Shown here: positions 19,011 to 26,952 of the stretch, in pieces
Position numbering within the stretch: position 1 is the first letter of the stretch
How the letters are laid out: each line of letters begins with the position of its first letter
Assembly (NCBI GenBank): GCA_028875335.1
Contig: JAPPEF010000222.1
Coordinates: forward strand, 1-34,103
Reading direction: 5' to 3'
From: Gemmatimonadota bacterium
GTDB lineage: Bacteria > Latescibacterota > UBA2968 > UBA8231
DNA length: 34,103 bases
The notes under the pieces: generated by a model
What the model was told of the DNA's origin: nothing
Databases searched by the model: none
Seen by the model: only the letters and a program-made list of their open reading frames with translations
Made by a program: the position numbers and the translations under genes

Positions 19011-20717
19011 TCATTCAGAGCCCATCCTCTCCCCGCCTCCTCGGACTGTAAGCCCGTCTTGGTAGTGGATCAAGTAGAAACGATCTGCGGTCAGGTTCTG
19101 GTAGTGCTGTACCTGCCCGGAAGGCCAGCGCACTTCCAAGTGGTCTACAAGGCGCGCCGTTCCCAGCCCGATGAAGAGGCGCGGGTCGTTTTGCCCCATA
19201 AACCCGTCTCCGCTGAATACTTGGCGATGTTGCTCGCGGCCACCCGCGCGCACTAGGATGTAGGCACCAATCCCGTGGGGATTTCCAAGTGGACCGTGCA
19301 GGTCTAATCCGAGCCAGTGATGGATGCGGTCGCCGTCGTTGCGCAGTAAACTTGGCGACGCGTCGAGATTGGCCACTACAATATCGGGGTCGCCGTCGCC
19401 GTCTAGATCGCCATGGACTGCGCCGCGACTCACCCTTGCCAAGTCAAACCCAGAGCCAGCGCGTTCACTGACCTCTGTAAATCGGCTGCCCCCGTCATTG
19501 CGGTATAGCTGGTTTGTCTGGGCGTAGTGTAGTCCGCTACCGGCATGGTCAATGGCAGGCATGAGGTGGCCGTTGGCGACGAATAGATCTAGGTCGGTAT
19601 CACCGTCGCAGTCAAAAAAGAAGGTAGCCCATCCCATAAAAGGGCGGCTACTGCCGGCTAGCCCGGCTTGGCCGCTGATGTCGGTGAAAAATCCGGTGTC
19701 TGCATTCTCGTAGTACGTGTTGTGGTCCTGGGAGAAATTGGTGACGAAGATGTCGCATAAGCCGTCACCGTCACCGTCACCAAGAGCTACTCCCATTCCA
19801 GCTTGAGATCGGCCATCGCCGCTGAAGGCCGCTCCCGACGATATGCCGATTTCAGCGAATTTCTCGCGGCCGTCGTTGCGCAAGAGGGAATTGGCGTGTC
19901 CATCGTTGGCCACGTACGCGTCGAGATCGCCATCCGCGTCGAGATCGCCCCAGGCGACTTGCATGCCATAACGGGGTGGGTTGTCAATCCCCGCAGCCAC
20001 GCTCACGTCACTAAAGCTGCCGTCGCCGTCGTTGCGGAATAAGACATCTTTCTCTGCGTTGAAGCCGGCTGGACCGCAAGCGGCCTTTATTCCCCTGTGA
20101 TTACACCACTTGTCGTAGAACGGGGGACCATTGAGTTCGAACTCGATGTAGTTTGCGACGTAGAGATCGAGGTCGCCGTCGAGGTCGTAGTCGGCGAATG
20201 CCGCGCCGATTCCCCAGCGATTGTCATCGACTTTGGCGAGCGCAGCGACCTCGGTGAAGCGCCCCCCGCCCTCGTTGCGGAGCAAGGCGTTGCGACCCCA
20301 GCGCGTGACGTAGAGATCGTCGTCCCCATCGAGGTCGTAGTCGGCCGGCGTGGCCCCCATGCTCCATCCCTGCAAGCCCGCGCCGCTACCTGTTGTTGCG
20401 TTGGCGAACTGCCCTCCATCGTTGCGAAATAAGGCGTTTGCCGGCGCTCCTTCTCCTTTGAGGTGGGAACCAATGGTAAAGTACAAATCGGGGTCCCCAT
20501 CGAGATCGTAGTCCCACGCAGTCACACCCGCGGCTTGGGTCTCAATTATGTACTTCTTTTCGGGAGTGCCTGAGACATTGGCAAAGTCAATACCCGACTG
20601 CCGTGCTACCTCGACGAAGCGAGTCTCGGCTGTCGCTTTGGTGAGGATTGAGGCCAGCAGCAAAACCACCGCCACCACATTTGCTCTACTGCCTGTGGAA
20701 AGCCTATCATTGGACAT
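19011..20717 (-). CDS. Secreted FG-GAP/VCBS protein with ASPIC/UnbV domain (CRTAC1-like)
   Basis: ATG 20717 is chosen because GAGGAAG lies just upstream and the protein then begins with a signal peptide (MSNDRLSTGSRANVVAVVLLLASILTKATA). It is about 568 aa. FG-GAP repeats with DxDxDG calcium loops occur throughout: YDLDGDPDLYF, YDLDGDDDLYV, YDLDGDLDLYV, DLDADGDLDAYV, DGDGDGLCDIFV, DCDGDTDLDLFV and DLDGDGDPDIVV. The C-terminal ~100 residues form the ASPIC/UnbV module: HHWLGLDLHGPLGNPHGIGA, QVFSGDGFMGQNDPRLFIGLG, VRWPSGQVQ. These proteins are abundant in marine degraders and are thought to act in extracellular binding; no enzyme site is evident. It heads the minus-strand unit, 50 nt before the racemase-family gene. 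Its leader resembles that of the FG-GAP gene at 14580. Confidence 0.88.
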   Translation of the reverse strand: MSNDRLSTGSRANVVAVVLLLASILTKATAETRFVEVARQSGIDFANVSGTPEKKYIIETQAAGVTAWDYDLDGDPDLYFTIGSHLKGEGAPANALFRNDGGQFANATTGSGAGLQGWSMGATPADYDLDGDDDLYVTRWGRNALLRNEGGGRFTEVAALAKVDDNRWGIGAAFADYDLDGDLDLYVANYIEFELNGPPFYDKWCNHRGIKAACGPAGFNAEKDVLFRNDGDGSFSDVSVAAGIDNPPRYGMQVAWGDLDADGDLDAYVANDGHANSLLRNDGREKFAEIGISSGAAFSGDGRSQAGMGVALGDGDGDGLCDIFVTNFSQDHNTYYENADTGFFTDISGQAGLAGSSRPFMGWATFFFDCDGDTDLDLFVANGHLMPAIDHAGSGLHYAQTNQLYRNDGGSRFTEVSERAGSGFDLARVSRGAVHGDLDGDGDPDIVVANLDASPSLLRNDGDRIHHWLGLDLHGPLGNPHGIGAYILVRAGGREQHRQVFSGDGFMGQNDPRLFIGLGTARLVDHLEVRWPSGQVQHYQNLTADRFYLIHYQDGLTVRGGGERMGSE

Positions 20718-20828
20718 TATTTCTTCCTCGGTATTGCCATAAAACTGCGATTGCGCGCCGATCAAAAACCACGTAAGTCAATCTGCAATGGTTTCGCCGC
20801 GCTGGCTACCTTCAATCACTAGGATGTC

Positions 20829-20842
20829 CGCCAATTTTGGCG
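20829..20842. promoter_or_regulatory. Inverted repeat between divergent genes, possible operator
   Basis: CGCCAA-TT-TTGGCG is a perfect 6-bp inverted repeat in the 165-bp gap between the divergent ASPIC/UnbV and SDR genes. An operator acting on either gene is plausible, but no regulator gene is nearby. Confidence 0.3.
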
Positions 20843-20882
20843 TCGATTAATCTATCGCTAATTAGGGAGCATAGAAAACCAG

Positions 20883-21629
20883 ATGGACCCGCAACCCCTC
20901 AAGGGAAAAAACGCCGTTGTCACCGGTGCTGCGCGCGGCATAGGCCGCGCCATTGCCCAGCGCCTTGCCGCTGAGGGCGCTCAGGTGGCCATCTTAGATA
21001 TCGACGTCAATGGCGCGCAACGGACGGCTGCTGAAATGGGCGGTTCGACCATCGGCCTTGCCGTCGATGTAGCCCAGGCCGCTTCGGTTGACCGAGCCTT
21101 CGCCCAAGTCGCCGACCAGTTGGGCGGCCTCGACATCTTGGTCAACAACGCCGGCATTGTCGGCACGGACACGCCGGTCAAAGACTTAGCCGAAGACGAC
21201 TGGGACCGCGTCCTCGATATCAATCTCAAGGGAACCTTTTTGTGCTCGCGTGCGGCCCTGCGCTACATGCTGCCGCAACAGAGTGGGGTCATCTGCTCGC
21301 TGGCCTCTATCTCCGGCAAAGAGGGCAACGCCAATATGGCGCCCTACTCCGTATCCAAGGCGGGCGTCATCTGCTTTACCAAAACCCTTGCCAAAGAGGT
21401 TTTGGACTGCGGCATCCGCGTCAATTGCGTGGCTCCAGCTCTGATTGACACGCCGATATTGCAGGGCATGGACCAGGACCGCGTCGATTTTTTGACTGCC
21501 AAAATCCCCCTCGGCCGCTTGGGCCGCCCCGAAGAAGTGGCGGCGACCATTCTGTTCCTAGTCTCGGACGAATCGACCTTTGCCACGGGCCAGTGCTTTG
21601 ACGTGAGCGGCGGTCGGGCAACCTATTGA
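20883..21629 (+). CDS. Short-chain dehydrogenase/reductase, FabG-like
   Basis: The 248-aa length and motifs are those of a classical SDR: the cofactor loop TGAARGIG (14-21), NNAG (88-91) and the catalytic S142...YSVSK (Y155, K159). Asp40 at the end of the second strand (AILDID) suggests NAD(H) rather than NADP(H). The C-terminal PLGRLGRPEEVA and SGGRATY are typical of FabG-like oxidoreductases. It is cytoplasmic, oxidising an alcohol or reducing a ketone; sugar, sugar-acid or acyl substrates are all possible. It diverges from the minus-strand sugar-acid-type unit and so could act in the same pathway. The SD (GGGAG) is about 13 bases from the ATG, longer than usual. Its 3' end converges with the dimethylformamidase-like gene 18 nt away. 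Confidence 0.88.
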   Translation: MDPQPLKGKNAVVTGAARGIGRAIAQRLAAEGAQVAILDIDVNGAQRTAAEMGGSTIGLAVDVAQAASVDRAFAQVADQLGGLDILVNNAGIVGTDTPVKDLAEDDWDRVLDINLKGTFLCSRAALRYMLPQQSGVICSLASISGKEGNANMAPYSVSKAGVICFTKTLAKEVLDCGIRVNCVAPALIDTPILQGMDQDRVDFLTAKIPLGRLGRPEEVAATILFLVSDESTFATGQCFDVSGGRATY

Positions 21630-21647
21630 GTTGTGGAACTGTTTTCC

Positions 21648-23249
21648 CTAGTCAGCCAGATACCGACGGATGGCGTTTTCCGTGATTTTGGACACGGCTT
21701 CATCGACCAAAATGGAAGCTGGCCAGCAGATGGAACCCACTGAAAAGACTGCACCGCCGCTGGCGGTCGTGTGCTCGACGATCTCGGCCCCGCCTTCTTC
21801 TGGGTTGAGCCCCTTGGCCAACAGCCGCGTATTAGCTGGCGACTGCGGCGAGATTTTGTCGGTTTCGTGGCCCGAGGCCCCGCCCGGTATGCGCTGATGC
21901 AGGCTTTTTTCGCCGAATACATCGCCGTTTTTCAGGCCCGTCCCCGCAAAACACCAGTGGGTGTCGTCTAATACCCGATACGGTGCGGCGGTCATTATGC
22001 CGCTATAGGAAAAGACCACGCCCAATAAGTTGGCCTCTGATTCCACCCGCCGGTCAAAGCGGCTCTCGTACTCCCGTCCGTCTGCGGCGAATTGGGGCTC
22101 GGAATGGCTCCAGGTGGTGTTGTGGTACACGATGCGGTGGTCGTCGAGGAATTCGACCTCGCAGTTGAGTCCGTTGCCGCCCAAGTACAGCAAGCGGCCG
22201 CCGCGCTCGAAGACCCAAGTCTTGAGTCGGAAGTACATCTCCTTGGACCAGTACTCGGGATGGGTACTGATAATCAGCACTTTGTACTGGTCGAGCGGCA
22301 CCTGATCAAAGTGGAATTGCGTCTCTCCGTATAAGTCGTAATCAATGCCTTGGTGCTCCATCCAGCCGAACAAACGCCACTCGGCCGCGGCCATGTGGCA
22401 GCCTTGGCGGCCGGCAATGGGATCGGTCAGCCCCTCGTCCTCATCGATGTGGTTGTACGGGTCGGGCCGTTCCAGCGACAGTGGCGCGTACGTCTCCGCA
22501 TTGTACGTGCGGTGCTCTTTCTCGGTGTAGCGCTTCAGTTCGAGGCGCGAGTTGATGGTCGGCGTTGGGGGAAAGCAATCGGCGTGGATGTAGTTGCTGC
22601 GGCCGCCAAAGCTATTGTACGCGTTCCAGTTGATATCCGAGGCTAGCACGGCCACTGGTGCCGCAGGTTGGGTCGGAGCCACGACCCAGGGGAAGGTAAA
22701 GAAGCGCCCTTCCTTGTCGCGGGCGTGCAGGTAGTACAGCCCCGAGCGCTGGGGAGCCTCGACGAATTGGTTCAGGGCTTTGCTGTGGTACCCGTGCTTA
22801 TTCCACTGCACGCCAGTCTGGGTGTAATCGCCGTCGGGTGTGATCTGCATATTGGCCCGCGGCCCGTGCTCGTCAAAGGTGCCGATGCGGCGGATGAACT
22901 CCTTTTCAGCGCCGTAGCGCCACAGTTCCAGTTCGTACTCGATCACCCCGTGCACCCGGAATTCGGCCCGTTCCCCACCGCGCACGCATTTGGGCCACAT
23001 GTAGCCCAGCAGCCCGTCCGACAATAGGCGAAACTGGTGTGGCTGGTCTTGCCGCACCTCCATGCGCACGATCTTTGAACCGTGGCCCGGCCCGCCCAAG
23101 ACGACCTCGTACTCCCCGGGTTCGATATCCGCGTACACTGCGCCCGAAATGGTCGAGCGCGCCGTTGCAGCCCGGCCAGCGCGGCGAAACTCAAACAGCA
23201 TATCGGCCAAGGCGACATAGCGTTCATTGCTGACGTATCCGACGAGCAT
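21648..23249 (-). CDS. N,N-dimethylformamidase large-subunit-like protein
   Basis: The 533-aa protein starts at ATG 23249 with GAGAGGA upstream and has no signal peptide. The C-terminal 330 residues match what I know of the dimethylformamidase beta-subunit C-terminal family: DINWNAYNSFGGRSNY (205-220), a tryptophan-rich AAEWRLFGWMEHQGIDYDLYGE, STHPEYWS (328-335) and RGGRLLYLGGNGL. In the studied enzyme a mononuclear iron is held by two Tyr and one Glu; HPEYWS and YNSFGG supply candidate tyrosines. The N-terminal region looks like a beta-sandwich (GAVYADIEPGEYEVVLGGPG). It is shorter than the roughly 760-aa subunit I recall, and no small-subunit gene is adjacent. It may thus be a relative with another amide substrate or a binding role. 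Confidence 0.68.
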   Translation of the reverse strand: MLVGYVSNERYVALADMLFEFRRAGRAATARSTISGAVYADIEPGEYEVVLGGPGHGSKIVRMEVRQDQPHQFRLLSDGLLGYMWPKCVRGGERAEFRVHGVIEYELELWRYGAEKEFIRRIGTFDEHGPRANMQITPDGDYTQTGVQWNKHGYHSKALNQFVEAPQRSGLYYLHARDKEGRFFTFPWVVAPTQPAAPVAVLASDINWNAYNSFGGRSNYIHADCFPPTPTINSRLELKRYTEKEHRTYNAETYAPLSLERPDPYNHIDEDEGLTDPIAGRQGCHMAAAEWRLFGWMEHQGIDYDLYGETQFHFDQVPLDQYKVLIISTHPEYWSKEMYFRLKTWVFERGGRLLYLGGNGLNCEVEFLDDHRIVYHNTTWSHSEPQFAADGREYESRFDRRVESEANLLGVVFSYSGIMTAAPYRVLDDTHWCFAGTGLKNGDVFGEKSLHQRIPGGASGHETDKISPQSPANTRLLAKGLNPEEGGAEIVEHTTASGGAVFSVGSICWPASILVDEAVSKITENAIRRYLAD

Positions 23250-23285
23250 GTCCGTCCTCTCAGTTAAGCGTGAATCGTTGTGCTC

Positions 23286-24062
23286 TCAATTCCAATCGAG
23301 TGCTAAACCCGTTGTTAGGCTAAAATCGCTTCCATCCACTCCATGGAGCGGATCGCTATCGCGCTGAAATGCCACGGACGTAGTCGAGGATAGCGCTTCG
23401 GTGATCGACACTTTCAAGACCACGTCCCACAAAACGCGATAGTCGCCGAATTGCCGCACCGCGGGCTGCACGTAGGCCGTTCCCGCTAGCTGGGCTGCTT
23501 CACCGAGCTCAATATCCGCCGACAAGTAGTTGCTCCAGCGGACAAGAGAGGTTTGAGCCGCATGGTCGTCTGCCGGTGTGAGCTCATTTCGCTCGTGCTC
23601 GAACATAAGCGACGAGCCTAGCCAAAAAGACGACTCGCCCGGAGAGATGAGAGCCCAGCGGATGCCGCCGCCGACAAGGCCGCGAAAATCCAAGCGCCGG
23701 GATCGGTCGTAATTAACTTGTCCGAAGGCTTCTCCGTGCAGCCGCGAGCCCAAGGCTCGGACGTAGCGCAGATGCGTCAGCGCTTCATTGGAAAAGCGCT
23801 CCTTACCCTCCCAGCCGAGGTCGCCTGAGCCGATAAAAATGAACGTGTCCTTGGCGCGGCCGTAACTGAGGGAAAGCTCGGGACCGCATTCGAATAACTC
23901 GACATTGCCGGCCCGCAACGTCAGGTCAATCGCCACGGAACCGAAAAAACCCGCTTGATGGTCTCGGCGTAGGCTTTCGATATCGACTTGCGCCCACAGG
24001 GGATTCGCTAGGCAGACTAGGGGCGCTAGCAAGAGGCAATAAGGTGGGGTATTAAAGCGCAC
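23286..24062 (-). CDS. DUF481-like outer-membrane beta-barrel protein
   Basis: The start is GTG at 24062, giving MRFNTPPYCLLLAPLVCLANPLWA|Q, a signal peptide. No clear SD is present, so the start is less certain than others. The 258-aa protein alternates polar and hydrophobic residues in strands: GFFGSVAIDLTLRAGNVELFECGPELSLSYG, FIFIGSGDLGWEG, SFWLGSSLMFEHERNE, VLWDVVLKVSITEALSSTTSVAFQRDSDP. This is typical of DUF481 (YdiY-like) barrels; the GNVELFECG-like and LTHLRYVRAL segments fit that family. It sits between FabV and the dimethylformamidase-like gene on the same strand, with a 102-nt gap to FabV. Function unknown; outer membrane expected. Confidence 0.68.
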   Translation of the reverse strand: MRFNTPPYCLLLAPLVCLANPLWAQVDIESLRRDHQAGFFGSVAIDLTLRAGNVELFECGPELSLSYGRAKDTFIFIGSGDLGWEGKERFSNEALTHLRYVRALGSRLHGEAFGQVNYDRSRRLDFRGLVGGGIRWALISPGESSFWLGSSLMFEHERNELTPADDHAAQTSLVRWSNYLSADIELGEAAQLAGTAYVQPAVRQFGDYRVLWDVVLKVSITEALSSTTSVAFQRDSDPLHGVDGSDFSLTTGLALDWN

Positions 24063-24164
24063 GCTAAAAGTGCCAGTTTGAGAAGATTCGATGAGATGCT
24101 TGCGACCGGTGCGGCGATAGAACGCGTAATTCTATCTCGCGATTGCGCGTCATCCGGCGGCTCC

Positions 24165-25340
24165 TCATGACAGCCCTCGCTCGGGATCGACATTCGCCGA
24201 GTAGTCAACGCCCGCAAAGCCAAAGCCGAAAAGTCCCAGAAACTCGGAACGGTAGCTTTCGATATCCGACAGGGCTTCGAGGTTTTCAGTGTTGACCTGC
24301 TTCCACAGCGCAGCGACTTCTCGCTGCACGTCTTCGCGCATTTCGCGGTCGTCAATGCGGATGCGTCCCTCGGCGTCGGTGGAGGCATCTGCATAGAGGC
24401 AGCAGGCGAAGAGCCGGTGCATCTGTTCGATGCAGCTTTCGTGGCAACCCTTTTCCTTCATCACCTTGTACAGCAGCGAGATGTAGAGCGGTACGACGGG
24501 GATGGCGGCGCTCGATTGGGTCACCATGGCCTTGTTGACGGAGATGTGGGCACTGCCGCTTCTCGCTTGCAGATATTCGTCGAGGGCCTTGGCCGTGTTT
24601 TCTAGATGATTCTTGGCGTGGCCGATGGTCCCGTCGCGATAGACCGGGTGGGTAACTTCAGGGCCGATGTAGGTATAAGCGATCGTGCGCACGCCGTCGG
24701 CGAGTACGCCTGCTTCGTCGAGCGCTTCGATCCACATCTGCCAGTCTTCCCCACCCATGACTGCGATGGTGTGGGCGATCTCTTCTTCGCTCGCCGAGTC
24801 GATGGCGATGTCGGAAACCTCGCCGGTCTGGACGTGGACGGTCTTGTTGGTATAGGTACCGCCGAGGGGTTTGAGGACGGAGCTGAAATTTTCGCCGGTG
24901 TGTGGATGGGTTCGCCGCGGCGAAGCTAAACTGTAAACGACCAAATCGACTTCTTGCAGGTCCTCGCGAATGGCGGCGATGGTCTCGGTCTTGATCTCGT
25001 CGGAGAAGGCATCGCCGTTGATGCTGCGGGCGTAATAGTCGGCGTTGCGCGCAGCCTCGTGGAAGGCCGCACTATTGTACCACCCAGCCGTTGCCGTGCG
25101 TTTGCCAGCTGCTGGCCGCTCGAAGAAGACTCCGAGCGTGGCTGCCCCCGCGCCAAAGCAGGTGGCAATGCGCGACGCCAGCCCGTAGCCGGTCGAAGCG
25201 CCGACGACGAGAACTTTCTTTGGGCCGTCGAAGGAGGGTTGGCGTTTGACCCAATCGATTTGGTCTTGGACGGCGCGGGCGCAGCCGTCGGGATGAGCCG
25301 TAGTGCAGATAAAGCCGCGAACTTTGGGTTGGATGATCAT
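24165..25340 (-). CDS. fabV: FabV-type trans-2-enoyl-ACP/CoA reductase
   Basis: The 391-aa length fits FabV (about 400 aa). The NAD site is VLVVGASTGYGLASR (GASTGYG at 48-54), and the catalytic Y234-x8-K243 lies in PVYRDGTIGHAK, the spacing that separates FabV/TER from FabI. KPLGGTYTNKTV, YSLASPRRTHPHTG and GFGFAGVDY are further hallmarks of the family as I know it. It performs the NADH-dependent last reduction step of fatty-acid elongation, or of crotonyl-CoA in TER relatives, in the cytoplasm. FabV enzymes are commonly tolerant of triclosan. The SD AAGGA is seven bases from the ATG. No other fatty-acid gene is adjacent, except possibly the SDR further along. Confidence 0.92.
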   Translation of the reverse strand: MIIQPKVRGFICTTAHPDGCARAVQDQIDWVKRQPSFDGPKKVLVVGASTGYGLASRIATCFGAGAATLGVFFERPAAGKRTATAGWYNSAAFHEAARNADYYARSINGDAFSDEIKTETIAAIREDLQEVDLVVYSLASPRRTHPHTGENFSSVLKPLGGTYTNKTVHVQTGEVSDIAIDSASEEEIAHTIAVMGGEDWQMWIEALDEAGVLADGVRTIAYTYIGPEVTHPVYRDGTIGHAKNHLENTAKALDEYLQARSGSAHISVNKAMVTQSSAAIPVVPLYISLLYKVMKEKGCHESCIEQMHRLFACCLYADASTDAEGRIRIDDREMREDVQREVAALWKQVNTENLEALSDIESYRSEFLGLFGFGFAGVDYSANVDPERGLS

Positions 25341-25632
25341 AGAAATTCCTTGGGTTGAGTAAGTTATTGACTGATTACGACAGGCACCTAGGTATAGGAT
25401 GCTTCGACTTCGCTTGCGCTCCGCTCAGCATGACAAGCAAGGCCAGTGCTTAGCGCACAGGCAAACCGTTGAATAATGGGTTGCGCTGCGGTCGGGCGCA
25501 AATGGTCCGTTTGGCTGCCCTGTTTCGGCAGAATAGTTTAATAAAGAGGCAACTGCCGCTGCCAGACTCAGCCGTTGCAAAGAGGGCGAACATGAAGATA
25601 GAGATTATACCTTATGTTGGGGAGGAAGCGAT
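25341..25632. other. Intergenic region upstream of fabV and the sulfatase
   Basis: This stretch of about 290 bases separates two divergent genes and should hold both promoters, though I cannot pick a convincing -35/-10 pair. It contains a candidate dispersed repeat (25397-25437). A 22-codon ATG frame near 25591 overlaps the sulfatase start; I do not regard it as a gene. Confidence 0.5.
25397..25437. repeat. Candidate dispersed intergenic repeat (TTCGACTTCGCT...CTCAGCATGACA type)
   Basis: The sequence contains GATGCTTCGACTTCGCT and CTCCGCTCAGCATGACA. Short elements of this wording recur in intergenic DNA of many bacteria, as I recall. Its ends form a small inverted repeat, ATGCT (25399-25403) with AGCAT (25427-25431). 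Only one copy was noticed here. Confidence 0.4.
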
Positions 25633-26952
25633 TTGGCGGAACGACCGAATTTTGTCTGGATAAATACACACGATGTAAGTGCGAGGAATTTAGGGTGTTA
25701 TGGCGATGAGTATGCCACAACCCCTCATCTCGATAAGCTGGCTGAAGAAGGCGTTCGCTATGCGAATGCTTTTGCCTGTGGGCCTATTTGTTCACCCGCG
25801 CGCACAAGTATTTTTACCGGCATGCATCAAACGACTGTGGGTACGCATCATCACCGAAGTTTTGCCCGACGTCCTGACTTTGTGCAAATGTTGCCGCATT
25901 ATCTGATGGCAGAAGGATATAACTGCTCGGCGATCAATACTGATTTGAACACAGACATTGATCCTGACGAATGGGCAGCATATCAGAGCAATGAGGCGCT
26001 TTTGGAGCGGGCGGATGAGAAGCCTTTTTTTGCCGTTTATAGTTTTGGTGAGTCCCACGCCAGTGTATTTAAGCTAACACCAGAGCAAGCGCGAGAACAG
26101 CGGTCGAGTTTGTTGACGGATGAAGAATTGCACGATCCCGACAATGCGCCACTTCCCGTTTTTATGCCTGATACACCGCTTGCGAGAGCGCGCACCGCTC
26201 TTTTTTACGATGGCTTGATGCAGGTTGATCGTCACGTGGGTGAAGTGAGGGAAAATTTGGTATCCGCAGGTGTGCTAGACAATACGATTGTCTTCTTCTG
26301 GTCTGATCACGGCACAGGTTTTCCGAGGGGCAAGACGCATGTTTATGAAGATGGTTTGCGAGTGCCGTTGATTATTCGCTTTCCCGCGAAATACCAACAT
26401 CTATCACCAGGACCGCCGGGAACGGTGGTGGATGATCTGGTGATGACGATGGATATGGGTGCATCTGTTTTGAGCATGATGGATGCGCAGATTCCCAAAC
26501 ACTTTCAAGGACGAGCCTTTCTGGGTAAGCAAAAAGAACCGCATCGCGATTATGTCTGTGGGGCGCGGGATCGCTTGGACAATTGCAATGAGGTGATTCG
26601 CACGATTCGGAGTGGGAAATACCGCTACATCCGCAACTTCTTGCCTCATCGCCCCTATGCTTCGTTTTGGCCAGATGGTGGTTTTTTTGAGACGCCACCC
26701 GAGAAGGGAACACTGGAGCACGACTTCTGGGATACGTCGTGTTTGCCCGAAGAGCAGAAGGTGCACGATCCCGATGGCGTGTTTTTGCTGCCGATTCCCG
26801 AGGCGTATTCTGAATATTTGATCTGGCAGGCAAAAAAGCCATTTGAAGAACTGTACGATGTTGAGAATGACCCGGAAGAGATTGCCAATCTGGCTGATGA
26901 TCCTGAATACAGCGATCTCAAAGATCAGATGCGAGCGCAGTTGTTTGCGTAG
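25633..26952 (+). CDS. Sulfatase catalytic domain, 5' part of a gene split by TAG
   Basis: The start is TTG at 25633, with GGAGG at 25621-25625, giving MAERPNFVWINTHD. The 439-aa piece has the type I sulfatase signature C53-S-P-A-R (formylglycine cysteine) in CGPICSPARTSIFTG, metal ligand D14 and SDHG (224-227). It ends with ELYDVENDPEEIANLADDPEYSDL, the usual end of the catalytic domain in heparan N-sulfatase-like enzymes. There is no signal peptide. It hydrolyses sulfate esters, perhaps of polysaccharides. The TAG at 26950-26952 falls where relatives continue with Trp, and the next frame continues in phase, so this is probably one broken gene. GC (30/60 in one counted line) is lower than in neighbours, hinting at transfer. 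The catalytic part may still fold on its own. Confidence 0.85.
   Translation: MAERPNFVWINTHDVSARNLGCYGDEYATTPHLDKLAEEGVRYANAFACGPICSPARTSIFTGMHQTTVGTHHHRSFARRPDFVQMLPHYLMAEGYNCSAINTDLNTDIDPDEWAAYQSNEALLERADEKPFFAVYSFGESHASVFKLTPEQAREQRSSLLTDEELHDPDNAPLPVFMPDTPLARARTALFYDGLMQVDRHVGEVRENLVSAGVLDNTIVFFWSDHGTGFPRGKTHVYEDGLRVPLIIRFPAKYQHLSPGPPGTVVDDLVMTMDMGASVLSMMDAQIPKHFQGRAFLGKQKEPHRDYVCGARDRLDNCNEVIRTIRSGKYRYIRNFLPHRPYASFWPDGGFFETPPEKGTLEHDFWDTSCLPEEQKVHDPDGVFLLPIPEAYSEYLIWQAKKPFEELYDVENDPEEIANLADDPEYSDLKDQMRAQLFA

Noticed and set aside
24026..24394. A second signal-peptide-like frame (LLKLALLACALIPHLIASC) near the start of the DUF481-like gene, suggesting a frameshift
   Set aside because: The GTG-started frame already gives a good signal peptide continuous with the barrel, and the other frame overlaps the 3' end of fabV and stops at once.
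25591..25663. Short ATG frame overlapping the sulfatase start
   Set aside because: Only about 22 codons, no recognisable features, and it overlaps the better supported TTG start of the sulfatase with its GGAGG.
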